A stretch of DNA of 64,000 bases, from positions 14,637,833-14,701,832 of the forward strand of contig CM025855.1 of the NCBI GenBank assembly GCA_003952965.2. The letters are read 5' to 3'. Under the pieces are notes generated by a model that saw only the letters and a program-made list of their open reading frames with translations, had not been told where the DNA came from and ran no database searches. Below are positions 10,660 to 21,357 of the stretch, one piece after another. Made by a program: the position numbers and the translations under genes. The stretch comes from Morella rubra. Lineage: Eukaryota > Streptophyta > Magnoliopsida > Fagales > Myricaceae. Every line of letters begins with the position of its first letter. The stretch's first letter is position 1.

Positions 10660-11867
10660 ATGAACAAGCGTTTGCATACCAGCAGTCAAGCCGATGCGGA
10701 GAAGTCTCCTGGTCCAGCTTTATCGTTGGATGAGCATGCGGCAGTTATCATGTCCCACTCGGTCGCTGTCGAGCAGCATATCCAGTTGGCAGATTTCTAT
10801 GAGCTTCGGTTTGAGGATCGGACGCTTCCAGAGATAGTGGAGCAAGCAGGTTGGCTTCCGTTCCTCTAGAGGACTGTGTATGCGTCAAAGAACCTGGCAA
10901 GAGAGTTCTACGCTTCTATACTTCGGGCAGGACCTTGAGGAGCCTAGAATGGAGGTAACCGTCCAAAACGTGCAGATCATATTCTCGCTAGACGAGCTCG
11001 CTTTATCATTGGGGTACATGAGGGATGTGATAGCGTTCCCTAATGTGCCAATGACAGAGGAGGGCCTGCCTACTAAGGCCGAGGTTTTCTAGACGCTGTT
11101 GGGCCCAGATACGGCTATCCTGGAGGGAAGCAACATGCTTCACGAGCAGCTGCTTCCGTTCTGGAGGATCATGCACCTGATTCTATGCTCCACCATCGAC
11201 CCGAAGAAGCACACAACTGAGGTGACTTATGGCCGGGCCGAGTTCTTGTACGTGGTAGCTATACGGGGGCTTCATGTTAATTTGGCATCATTCATCTACC
11301 AATCCGTCCGTGCTGAGGCCCTGAAGACGATGCTCAGATTTCGTTGCCTTATGGTGTTCTTTTGACCTAGTTTCTGCATAACTTGATGGTACCCGAGGTG
11401 CTGACGAGCCGAGGGCGCTTCCACTTGGGTCGATTAACAAGACAACACTCTCAAAGTTGATGGCGCAGACACGACGAGTGCTAGGTGCTGCTCAGGCAGC
11501 TAGAGCTGGACGAGAGGAGCTGGCTCAGGGAACCGAGGAGCAGGACCCTGGACAGGGCTCCTCCCAGGGACTCAAGGGACAGTGGCCGAGTTGGGTGGCG
11601 TTTATGATGACTGAGTTGACTGTGCAGATGCGAGCGGTCATGCAGCCCACCAATGAGATGGTGGGTAATATCAGTTCTCGGCTAGTAGCTCTGGAGCTTA
11701 AGGTCATGAGCATGGACGCTGAGTTGAAGAAGCAGGTGTCTGAGGTTCAGTTGGCCCTAGAGGGCGTCGCTACTAGTGCAAAGCTAGTTGCCCTGACTGA
11801 GCGGGTCGTGTTGCTTGAGGAGCACATGAGTAATGTCTGGGCAGTTCTACATCTCTCTGATGATTGA
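10660..11867 (+). pseudogene. CACTA-2 accessory ORF, 'putative plant transposon protein' domain type (broken)
   Basis: Successive plus-strand frames read in order: 10660-10869 (MNKRLHTSSQ, ELRFEDRTLPEIVEQAGWLPFL), 10880-11092 (TVQNVQIIFSLDELALSLGY), 11099-11365 (LLPFWRIMHLILCSTIDPKKH, FLYVVAIRGLHVNLASFIYQS) and 11457-11867 (a long heptad-rich helix ending HMSNVWAVL). In-frame stops and frame changes separate them. The blocks line up with those of the CACTA-1 accessory ORF: a Trp-x-x-Phe-Leu box, a hydrophobic FSLDELALSLG box in place of FTLSANIIAQFIG, an HLI-x(5-7)-PK box, then a coiled coil. Function unknown; position and repeated occurrence suggest a DNA-bound or regulatory transposon protein. 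Confidence 0.7.
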
Positions 11868-12060
11868 CGATCAGTAGATATTTAGGATCTTTTATTATAT
11901 TTTGAGGACATCTATTTTTATTTTATGTTTTGAGTACGTATATTGGGATTGTACCTATTGTTATTTCATTTTGCTTTATGTTATTTCATTTCGTTACTCT
12001 TTCCCAATTTCATTACACTCCTTACACTCTTATTTATATTAGAAAGAAAAAAAAAGATTG
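11868..12060. other. 3' region after the accessory ORF
   Basis: T-rich sequence with no motif I can name. Probably the 3' untranslated region of the accessory unit. Confidence 0.4.
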
Positions 12061-12950
12061 TCAAAACCTTCGGACAAGATGATAACCCTCCGGACGTATT
12101 ACAGTAAAGTCGAACGGCGTTGTACTTCACAAGAAAAGCATCTGATGGTAAATTAAACAGGGTTCGGACACTTGTTTTAGATGGTAGTGTTGAGACACTG
12201 TCGTTTATGGGTTTCCAAATAGTGCGTGAAAGTTAAGCGTTCGGACGGTTTATGATGAGTTTGGACGTTTTTTTCGAGATCAGACGCTATTGTTTGTGGT
12301 TGCTAAAACGGTGTCGTCAGCTGTAAGTTTCCGTGCGGACAGTATGAAAATTTAGGCGGCATGTTTTTCCCTCGTAATCTTTTACACGTAGGTGTCTGAA
12401 CGTTATTATTTGAGTCCGAACAGGTTATATTCGTTTGAAAGACTGGAACTCACGGACAGTATATTAAAACAACTAAAACTTAGAAATTTAAGAGATTTGA
12501 GCAAGAAGAGAAGAGGGGAGCTGATTTAAGACATTAATCTCATTGAAAAGGGTGTGAAAGGATTAACCCATTTGGGATTTCAAATTGGATTGCATTTAAG
12601 GTTAGTGGGTTTTAAATGTTTTTTTATTTTATGATGAAAAGCATGGATTTTTGAATATCAAAGTATGTGTTTTTCGAATTTTTAGGGTCTAAAATGATCG
12701 CAATTGAGTTTGGAGTTAGTTGTGATGTGTTTATATTGAAATATTTGTGATTTGGGTTGATTTTGGCATGAATTTTTGCTGAAAATGTCATCTATTCGTC
12801 AAAGAACTGTGTTGTTCGACAATCGCAGTCCGGACGGTCTATATACCGTACTGACTTAATTTATCAATCCGGATGCTTTACAAAAAGGTCTGAATGCATA
12901 TATTTTATGTTCGGACGGTTAATAGCGTCCGAACGGTTTTTGCTGTCATG
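12061..12950. repeat. Motif cluster and leader upstream of CACTA-2 TNP2
   Basis: Contains motif copies such as CTCCGGACG (near 12088), GTTCGGACGG (near 12239), GTCCGGACGG (near 12828) and GTTCGGACGG (near 12909). A segment at 12480-12605 ends AAGGTTAGTGGG, a possible splice donor before the transposase. The arrangement mirrors 1740-2160 in CACTA-1. Confidence 0.55.
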
Positions 12951-13420
12951 TTCATGCATTCATTAATTAGTAGCCTTAGCCCCCGTTTAAGAATTACATG
13001 GAGTTCGGATAACGAACTCGGTGTAATTCTTGAATTGTCCACCTTATGGACAGTTTGAGTTACAATATGCATAATGTGCGTAATTGTATATGATATTGTG
13101 ACTATGTGTTTAGAAATTTCGATGCAAATCTCCTTTTGTCTTCTGGATACACATTCAGCATTGAGCTTGTACACTTGCCTTCAATCGTGGGTGTTTATGC
13201 TCAATGTTGTAGGCATGTATTTGGGGACTGAGGGGAAACGCTGTCGAAATTTCTAAAGCATTGGTCACAATTGTCGGGTCAATTACATGCAGTACGTGAT
13301 ATTGTAAACTTGAATGGGATAGGACCTATCACCCGGAGAAATGGAGTTGAGTGTGAATGTCATCATTCTTTGCATTATTGTTTGCATTATTATTTGTATT
13401 TTCATCTTCGAAGGAACAAT

Positions 13421-14062
13421 ATGGATAAAAGCTGGATTTATGAGGCTGATAGACTCAAAAGTGTAAAGTATAGTGATGGTGTTGGGATTTTATGAGCGTT
13501 GCCCGTAGTTATGCAGATAGTGATGGAATGATAAGATGTCCATGTAAGAGATGTAAGAATGTGTTGTTCAAACATGTAGACGAGATGGAGGATCATTTAT
13601 ACATAATTAGGTTTGACCAGAGTTACACTCGTTGGGTATTTCTCGGAGAGTCGATATTAGAAGTTCCTAACCGAGTAGTGACTTTAGAACCTGAACCTAG
13701 AAGCAAGGACTTTGAGGGAAACATAAATGATGATATGAGAGACATGTTAGAAGATTTTGAGGCGAGAGCAGGGGTCGATGAGAACGCTGGTGAAAATATT
13801 CCGGGTCCTAAAACAGTCGAGTCTGGGTTTGGAGACGGGTTTTCTGCGTATACCAAGTTATGGGCGGATGCTGAGCGAGAGTTGTATCCTGGGTGTAAGA
13901 AGTACTCGAAGTTGTCTTTCGTTGTTAGGTTACTTCATGTGAAGTCGGAGAATAATTTGACTGTAAAGGCATTTGAAGATGTGTTGGGCTTGATAAAAAT
14001 GCGCTGCCGGAGGGGGAGACACTTCCTAAATCTTATTATGAGTTGATGACAAGGCGTCCTCA
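13421..14062 (+). pseudogene. TNP2-like transposase N-terminus, internally deleted
   Basis: Starts MDKSWIYEADRL at 13421. After a frame change near 13495 it reads MSVARSYADSDGMIRCPCKRC with further zinc ligands and FDQSYTRWVFLGES, the transposase-associated domain. It continues through an acidic linker to LYPGCKKYSKLSF. It stops matching TNP2 just after the TLPKSYYE box (about 14010-14045); the whole DDE-type catalytic domain is absent. Roughly 40 bases later the sequence is TNPA-like instead. This block aligns with the CACTA-1 TNP2 start at 746. Confidence 0.85.
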
Positions 14063-14084
14063 ATGCTCTCGAGTCATATTGGTG

Positions 14085-15380
14085 CGCTCGTTCGACAACA
14101 TGTACCATTTGAAATGAGTAAGTGGAAGGAGGTCTCCGAGGGGTTAAATCGTATGTGATGAACCGAGTGTTGGTAAGTATAATTTATTAAATTTTAATTG
14201 TTGAAACTATTTTGCATTTCAAACTGTTATATATGTTAAGGATGACTTCCAACTAGATTACGACCGAGCTGAGGATCGTATCACTATGATCTCTACGATG
14301 AACATAGCGTAAAGGACGCACAGAAATAGAATGTTCCAGCATTACTCAGTGTTTAATTCCAAAGAAGAGGCGTTAGAGCACCATATCCCGATATGAACAA
14401 GGAAGAATGGACTCGTGTTTGTAATTTATTCGCGAGCGAGGAATTTCAGGTTAATATTTTTATTCTGTCCTGAACGTTTATTTTATTTTATTATTATTAA
14501 TTGTGGTAACGACTACAAATGTACAATGCAGAGGAGGAGTGCAATCAACAAGGAGAATAGAGCCAAGATGATGATTGTACACACATTAGGAGCGAGGTCT
14601 TCCCAATGCGCGAGAGCGTTGTTAGTAAGTAATAAATTTAAATTTTTATTATTTATTATTTAAATAAATGACTTAGGTATTTTAATATGCTTGTTTTATA
14701 TTTCTTTTGGTGTACAAAAAAATCTATAATCTGATGAGATTAGTGCTGTGTTGCTTTATAAAAAAACGCATACTAATAAGGATGGCATGTGGACATCAGA
14801 AGATGCACGAGAAAATTTTATAAGTTGTAACATTAGATTTAATGATGCATTCGTGTGCGTTTATGTTTCATATGTGCTAGTTTTTATCTTTTCTAATTTT
14901 GTAGGAAAAAATGGAGGCGTACAGTGGCAGCACGAGTCAGAGGGAAAGTCATACACCAAAGTGAAGATTTGTGCTGAGGTGTTGGGGACGAAAGCGGATT
15001 ACGAGCAAGGTTTAGGCTATTCAGTACGGTCTGTTGGATCATCTTCATCAGTATCGTCCGTTGATTTGTCCCGCAGGTTGGAGGAGGCCAGATTACAGAT
15101 TGAGGAGATGAGGGCTAGAATATGAAGCGCTTCTTGTCAGAGATATGGAGGGATTAGACAGCAGTGATGGAGCTGATGCAGCATAGATATGGAGCAGAGC
15201 AGAGCAACTTGATGCAGATGATGCAGAGCAGCAAAAAAAAGAAAGATGGAGGAGCAGCAAAGGATTAGGAACAACAAGAACGGAGGATGCAACTAATGGC
15301 AGAGTAGATGCGTAAGCAGCTGGTGGAGCAGATCAGACAGCTGCAATCTTGTTCGACACCCAAACTAAAATTTGGGTAGA
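14085..15380 (+). pseudogene. TNPA-like protein (Transposase_24 family) relic
   Basis: Blocks in different frames, interrupted by introns or indels, resemble the plant Transposase_24 family: VRQHVPFEMSKWKEVSEGL (about 14090), FQLDYDRAEDRITM (about 14250), EEALEHHIP (about 14370), AINKENRAKMMIVHTLGARS (about 14540) and YKKTHTNKDGMW (about 14758). The C-terminus has a coiled-coil stretch (LSRRLEEARLQIEEMRARI) and a Q/M-rich tail. Such proteins bind subterminal repeats and assist TNP2. The N-terminus has been removed by the deletion that joined it to TNP2. Confidence 0.7.
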
Positions 15381-15529
15381 TTTATATATTTTTACTACTT
15401 TCTTAGCACTTATCGATTACGTATTTTATTTACTTTTAATAACGATTGCATATTTGTAAATATTTTATCTTTCTATTTATATTATTTGTAACTTATTTTT
15501 AAAATTTTAATTAAATTAGTTGAAATAAA

Positions 15530-16090
15530 AAGAAACCCGTTCTAACGGTATGAATGGAAGTCTGAACAATTAATTAGCGTTGATAACATGCGCACTCATA
15601 ACAATCCGTCCGTACACATCACGTCAAATTAGTCCGTTCGAATAGTTCTTTTCGGGTGCAAACGATCTTTTATGTAGCAAACGTGCGCCCGCTACAACTA
15701 ATCATTTGAACGTGTTTAACAGAACAAGCGTTTGAACTTTATGCGTCACAGTTCGAACGCTTTTGGAGGATGACAAATAAATATTTCATCATAAATGAAA
15801 CAACAGTACAGACGTCTTTACGCACGCGTCCAGACGTGATGTATGTACGTTCGGACGATGTTGTATATCCATGTGCACGGATTGTAGATGAAAAAATTCA
15901 TTTTGCCAACCTGGATGAACCGTTTGCATGAACCTTCCGAACGATTTGAGAGTACATTGGCACAGCTCATGCGAATAGATGAATTGTACTAGGCATGACG
16001 ATTTTCAATTTCGACGCTATGGCAAAAAACCGTTCGGACGGTTTGGAAAACGTCCGAATGGTTTCAAGCAACAGAACGTCAAAATCGTCA
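15530..16090. repeat. Right subterminal motif array of CACTA-2
   Basis: Repeats of the GTTCGGACG / GTCCGAAC core and variants (for example near 15850, 16031 and 16049), plus GTTCGAAC forms near 15640 and 15752. Followed by alternating GGTGACAAA and TTTGTCACC blocks (16120-16210) leading to the tip. Confidence 0.7.
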
Positions 16091-16215
16091 CCCAAAACTT
16101 TGGTTGACGGGCTTTAGGTGACAAATCGAGTGACAACTCGGTTTTGTCACCCAAAAGATTAGGTGACAAATTTAGTACTTTGGGTGACAAAAAAATTTGT
16201 CACCCAAAGTGTTTT

Positions 16216-16226
16216 TTCTTGTAGTG
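16216..16226 (-). repeat. CACTA-2 right terminal inverted repeat
   Basis: TTCTTGTAGTG, the inverse of 7553-7563, followed by the GGT duplication. Confidence 0.95.
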
Positions 16227-17307
16227 GGTAGACTATCTCATAGCTATCCTTATATATGAAAACCTTAGCTATGATAGTGCATGGGATCGTTAGGGATCTC
16301 AGATCTCAACCGTAGGATCACATGAAAAAACTCTTTTTCCATTAACTCCCTTATATTCTTTTATTCCAAATTTTAGGCTTCTACTAATTATAATCATGTC
16401 CATCAACATATTACAATGCACCCCCGAGAATTTTAGATTGATTTGTGAAATCCCTTTGCTAACAATTATTCGTTTATTTATCCTTCCACCATACTATATT
16501 CCACATGAGTCAATAAGACCAGAATCATATCACCGATTAAGTCTCAAACTCATATAATTCTCAATTCACAATCTATAACTTGTTGGACTATCAATTGTTT
16601 CCAAAACAATTTCACAAAAAAATATATAACAATATATATATATATATATATTAATTTCAAAAAACATTTTCACAAAAATACCATTGGCAATGGATTATTT
16701 TTCTAGTCCAATCCTATACAGATATCTTGAATATACTGCCTCATCAAGAGACTGGTGGATTCCTTATTGAGCATTTATACAAACCCACTTTTATGTACAA
16801 GACCCAACGTTATCTGGAATATTTGACCTAGAAAGATCATCACCAAATGACTCGGTCAAAGCACAAGTACACAACAAATAGATCCATATAAACCTCTTAG
16901 GTCTAAGGACACAATAAACCAATTGTGCTGAATACCTTCTCAACATCAGTGATCAATTCCAGAAGGTATTCATATTTGATCCCGTTCAGTGCATGTACTC
17001 TTACATTACACCCACTCGTTTGCTTAAGGTCACTACCTCAATGACGAAGTCCATCATCCTATTAAATAGAGGCACAACGAGTGTAGACCTATCGTACATC
17101 AATATGTACCTTGGTCTAGAACAAAATATCAAGTGAACATAGAACCGAAGAGTCATAATTCCTGCCTTTGATTCATTAATCAATGTCACTCGATAATAAC
17201 TATGTAACATCTTATGTCACATCATATTACCCAATAAATAAATATAAACATATGATATCTAAATAACTATTATTTAACAAATGATTTTTAGGGCATATTT
17301 CTTACAA

Positions 17308-19830
17308 TCTCCCACTTGCACTAAAAAACATTCATACAGGTATCTCATACCCACATATATCCTTTCTATGTATTATGTCTTATAGTGATGGAGTCGTCAG
17401 TTCTAAACTGCTTACAACTTCTCCAACTCTTAATACCTTTTCCACTGCACATGCCTAAATTCAATATTGATCAACTATCAAAAATACTCGAATTTATGCA
17501 TCCTTGAATAGTCCACAAATACTCAACTCTAAGCACCAAGACCAGCGCTTAGTTCTTCTCAAGAACTTGAGAATATACTTAACCACTATCCAGCATTCAA
17601 GGCCTTTGTTAAATTAATATATACTCATAAAGCTGACTACTTGATTAATATCTGGCCTTATCTCTTTCTACTTGGAGAGTTGAAATTATGCCTAAAGGGT
17701 AAAACCCTTCCTTGGCATCCTGCAAACCATCCATTGCCAGTATTCATCAACATAGTCCCAAAGACTTCTTTTCTCGGTTACCAATAACTTGGTTCCAAGA
17801 ATGTGGAACACTTCCAAAAATCTTTGATTGATTACATCACTCGGACATCATTCCAATTGAGTAGTATATTATTAACAGAAAGAATTAGAAACAATAATAA
17901 ACTCCTTTTGACTTCTTGTCAATACAAGGTTCCTCCATGTTTTGTGAAAAATCAAACGATTTGATTATTTCATCAACTGGATTTCCAGCTAATGCTCCTG
18001 AGTTCTGAACTCTTCAGACTCATCAGTAGGTTCAATAATGTCACTTTTTTTATTGATCTTATCTGCCCCTTTTATTGGCTCAACCAATTGTTTCAACAAG
18101 AAGAGTCATGCTTTCGCCTCCATTTAGGCCATGGTCCTTTCAAAAATAAATATTCCTACTGACAATTATCAATTGTTCACTTAACAATTATCAAATAATA
18201 CCTAGTGAACCTTTTTTGGCAAAACCCTAAAACAATGCAGATAATAATTCTATGCTTATCTCCCACTGAACAATATCATATAAAGTTCAGTTTCACATTT
18301 TTGTAACATCATTGTGCCATGATGTAATAAGGGAATTAATTGAGATATGATGCTTCCATTTCCAAAATAAGTTCAAAACTTATATAATTATTTGAGTATC
18401 TTGATATTCACTTCCAGTTGGTTTTTTACTTTACTCTGTAATTTCTTGAACTTTTCAAAAATAATTTAGACTTGTAATTCATCAGGTACAAATAACTGTA
18501 ATGGGAATGAGCATCACCAAAAATGATGAAACAGGAAAAACCATCCTCTGGTTATGTGGTTAAAATCACCACATACATTAGTATGCATAACTCTAACAAT
18601 CCTGTAGCTCTTAATTCCTTTTACTTTAAAAAGATTTCTCAGTCATCATCGGATCATATCCAGATTACTATGACTAAGTGTTACATGCTACACACAAGTG
18701 GGATTCACATCCCTCTCCTTCTAGAGTTGCATAACTGGTATCAGCATTTTTCTCAATATTATTCAGAGAGTTCATAACTTTTCAAAAAATTAATATGACT
18801 ATCAATAAAGTGCCAGAATCAATAAACACTTTTAATTTAAAAAATTGAACTTGAAATCACATTTCTTCAAATATTATAGGACATATAATGATAGTCTTCA
18901 AAAACAAAGTTTTTCCTTTTGTAAACTCAAATAAATAATTTTATATGGAAGTCACTGCAACACTTGCAGTCATCTCCATATTCTGCACAATTTCCCTTTC
19001 ACTTAATATCCGGGTTTCCTTAAACCCATGCAACTTATTGCAAAAGTGAGATATAATGCCTAATAGACATACCAACAATTTAACGGACAATACATTAAAT
19101 TTGATTTTAAAGATAAGCATACCTTCAGTAAGATTCCTTTTTCAATATAAACTTGGCCTTAATCCATAATCATCAAAGGGTATTAGTATCGCATAGTAAA
19201 TATGCAAAAGCATGGTAATTAATTCACATGTATATAAATAAATCCACTAGTTTCGGTTTTCGAATAACTAATGGTATCCTCCCACTATGACACATCAATC
19301 AAATAAAATCCCCGAATATAACAATTATATTTGTGTCACTAGTAGGTATCAAGAACTTTACCTTTGTAACATGATCCTATTTTAGTAACCATGCACAACT
19401 TATAAAAGCAAGTAGATCTACTTATCATGAATCCATCACATGTTGTATATCATGCATATACAAATTTCATGATTCTTGATATTCTTTTGGCCACCAACAT
19501 AAACACAATCTTCACTATTTTAGTGTACGTGTTTATTTGGTTAAGTGCAACCATCGTCTAAATGACATGTAATTTTGTAATGGGTCAGCATTGCTATTTT
19601 AGTCAACACCCCCACTACTTATACACGCTCACTTATCTTCACAAGAAGTATACGGGACAAATTATAAAATCAACAATTGGATGACTATTTTAGTTTTAAC
19701 CAACATCAATCAAATAAAATTCCAAATACCAACAATGGAAGGCCATGGGATTTAATTTTCTTGTAAAATAATCCATTTAACACTTATATTAAATCAGTAA
19801 AATATTTTTTTTAAAAAATAATTTTTTTAA
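17308..19830 (-). mobile_element. Decayed interior of a Ty1/copia element
   Basis: The minus strand begins next to LTR-A with a purine tract (17308-17325). Between about 18640 and 18440 a broken frame reads like a copia integrase core: a box resembling LELxHTDVCGPF (here LELCILMYVV), then DAHSHYSYLYLM in place of the usual DDHSRYGYVYLM. Other parts (for example 17900-18100) fit a gag-pol linker. Frames are littered with stops and deletions, and the total is too short for a full gag-pol. This is an old copy. Its 5' LTR may be LTR-D, but the two LTRs are too different to be sure. Confidence 0.6.
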
Positions 19831-19839
19831 TCCGGTCAA

Positions 19840-20540
19840 ACCTGGTCAACCCATTCAAACCGGGTTGGTCAACGGTCAACCATCAAAATCGGGTTGACCC
19901 GTTGACCCACCGGTCTAAGTCTAACCCTGTCGGTACGGGTAGTGGTCCGAGTCCAACCCAGACCTGGGCTGGGCTACGGGCCTAAGTCTAACCCATGACC
20001 TAAGCCCCGCACGGGCTGCCATGGCATGGATCTCATTCGGCCATGGCCTGGCCCAACAGGGCCCAGCCCGTGCGCTCCACTCATGCCCTTTTTTTTTTAT
20101 TGGACCCAGCCCAACGTTTGGGCTGGGTCTGCTGGGCCTTGGGCCGGGTAGGGCAACTATTGCCCTACCGAGGCCCAAACGCGCGACCCAGGGCATTTCA
20201 TGCCCTGGGCGCCATTTGGCCCCCAAGGGTAGAGGCTACGCCCAGCGACGCTGGCAGTTATGACTGGCCGTGCCCTGCAACCCTCAGGCCGGTGAGGCGC
20301 CGGCCAACACTTGGCCGGCCACCTCTCGGCCTGAGATGGCCGTGGGAGGCTGCGGGGAGGCCTAAAAGGCCTCCACCCGCGTGCATCCATGTACCCCGAG
20401 AGGGGTATAGGACAGCAGCAGAGCCCATCACTGGCCACCAGGCCACGCGGTGCCGCTGCAAAGGCCGCCTGGGATCACCAGTCGTGGTCCCCGACCTTCT
20501 GAGCCACCACCGGCGACTGGTTCTAGCTAGATTAGAGAGA
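19840..20540. other. GC-rich block within the copia remains
   Basis: An abrupt GC-rich island in AT-rich surroundings. It is built from self-complementary phrases such as GGGCTGGG / CCCAGCCC and GGTCAACC / GGGTTGACC, followed by a CTCTCTCTCTCT run near 20550. Several overlapping open frames exist because GC-rich DNA has few stops; none resembles a known protein. Probably an LTR or 5' leader part of the neighbouring copia element. Confidence 0.5.
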
Positions 20541-20744
20541 AACCTCTCTCTCTCTCCTTGCGATTCATACCCATCGGAAAAAAAATTTTCATCCAAGAAA
20601 ACTTGATCAAAATATTCTGAATCCAATTCTTTTTCAAAGAAATCACAAGATTTATAGCTTACTTCATATATCAATAAGTAAAAACCGTGAAAACAATTTT
20701 CACAAAATCTCGCTGCGTAGTGTTTTATGTGAGTCCAACAATAT

Positions 20745-21357
20745 ACAGACATAATGAATATATTGCCTCATTAAGAGACTGGTGGATTCCATATTGAGCA
20801 ATTATACAAATTCACTTACTATGCACAAGACCCAACCTTATCTGGAATATTTGATCTACGAAGATCATCACCAAATGATTCAGTCAAAGCTCAAGCACAC
20901 AACAAGCAAACCTGCATAAGCTCTTCTTAGGTCTAAGGACAACATAAGCTAATTGTGCTGAATACCATTCTCTAAATCAGTGATCGTTTCCAGAAGGTAT
21001 TCATATTTGATCCTGTTCAGTGCATGTACTCTTACATTGCACCACTCGTCTGCTTAAGGTCACCACCTCAATGATGGAGTCCATCATTCTATCTGATAGA
21101 GACACAACGAGTGTAGACCTATTTGTACATTATCATGTATCTCGGTCTAGAACAAAGTGAGTCAACAAGGATCCGAAAAGTCATACTCCCTACCTCCAAT
21201 TCATTAATCATTGGCCTGACTTTTCTACAATATTGCTCAACAATATAACATCAAATGTCATGTGCATGTACCCAAAAATAATATACAAGTGATTAATCAA
21301 TAATAATAATTATCTCATAATTATGCAAAATGATTTGTTTTGAGGCATACATCTAAC
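20745..21357 (-). repeat. LTR-D: divergent relative of the LTR-A/B/C family
   Basis: Shares ordered blocks with LTR-A: CAGTCTCTTAATGAGGCA, TGATCTTCGTAGATCAAATA and the GTACATGCACTGAAC box on the minus strand. It ends TGTTAGATGTATGCC at 21357 rather than TGTAAGAAATATGCC. The match to LTR-A fades past about 20745, where the sequence leads into the GC-rich block. It could be the 5' LTR of the decayed copia element or a piece of a related subfamily. Confidence 0.6.

Larger units (their letters stand above)
7553..16226 (+). mobile_element. CACTA-2: complete CACTA transposon, 8.67 kb, TSD GGT
   Basis: Starts CACTACAAGAATTATAG at 7553 and ends TTTTTTCTTGTAGTG at 16226. The perfect terminal inverted repeat is CACTACAAGAA, and beyond it both ends share a TTT(A/G)GGTGACAAA block. 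It is flanked by GGT at 7550-7552 and 16227-16229, the 3-bp duplication typical of CACTA. LTR-C contains the same target without an insertion (47447-47449 on the complementary strand), which proves the ends. Contents on the plus strand are a coiled-coil fragment (8870-9060), an accessory ORF (10660-11867), the TNP2 N-terminus (13421-14060) and a TNPA/Transposase_24 relic (14085-15380). The catalytic TNP2 core is missing, so the element is non-autonomous. Confidence 0.95.
7339..17307 (-). repeat. LTR-A: copia-type LTR (3' LTR, minus orientation) split by CACTA-2
   Basis: In plus coordinates it begins TGAAAGTTTGACTG and ends GCATATTTCTTACA, so the LTR reads TGTAAGAAATATGCCC... to ...CTTTCA on the minus strand. 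Without the CACTA insertion it is about 1.29 kb, matching LTR-C (about 1.30 kb). Directly after 17307 the minus strand has a purine-rich AAGTGGGAGAT tract, as expected of a polypurine tract before a 3' LTR. That makes it the 3' LTR of a minus-strand copia element whose decayed interior follows. The flanking five bases (CCCAC at 7334-7338) find no partner at the ends of LTR-B or LTR-D, so the full element is not closed. Confidence 0.8.

Noticed and set aside
20021..20752. Several ORFs of 80-187 codons in the GC-rich block
   Set aside because: GC-rich DNA with few stops. All frames are open to a similar extent on both strands, and none shows a recognisable domain.
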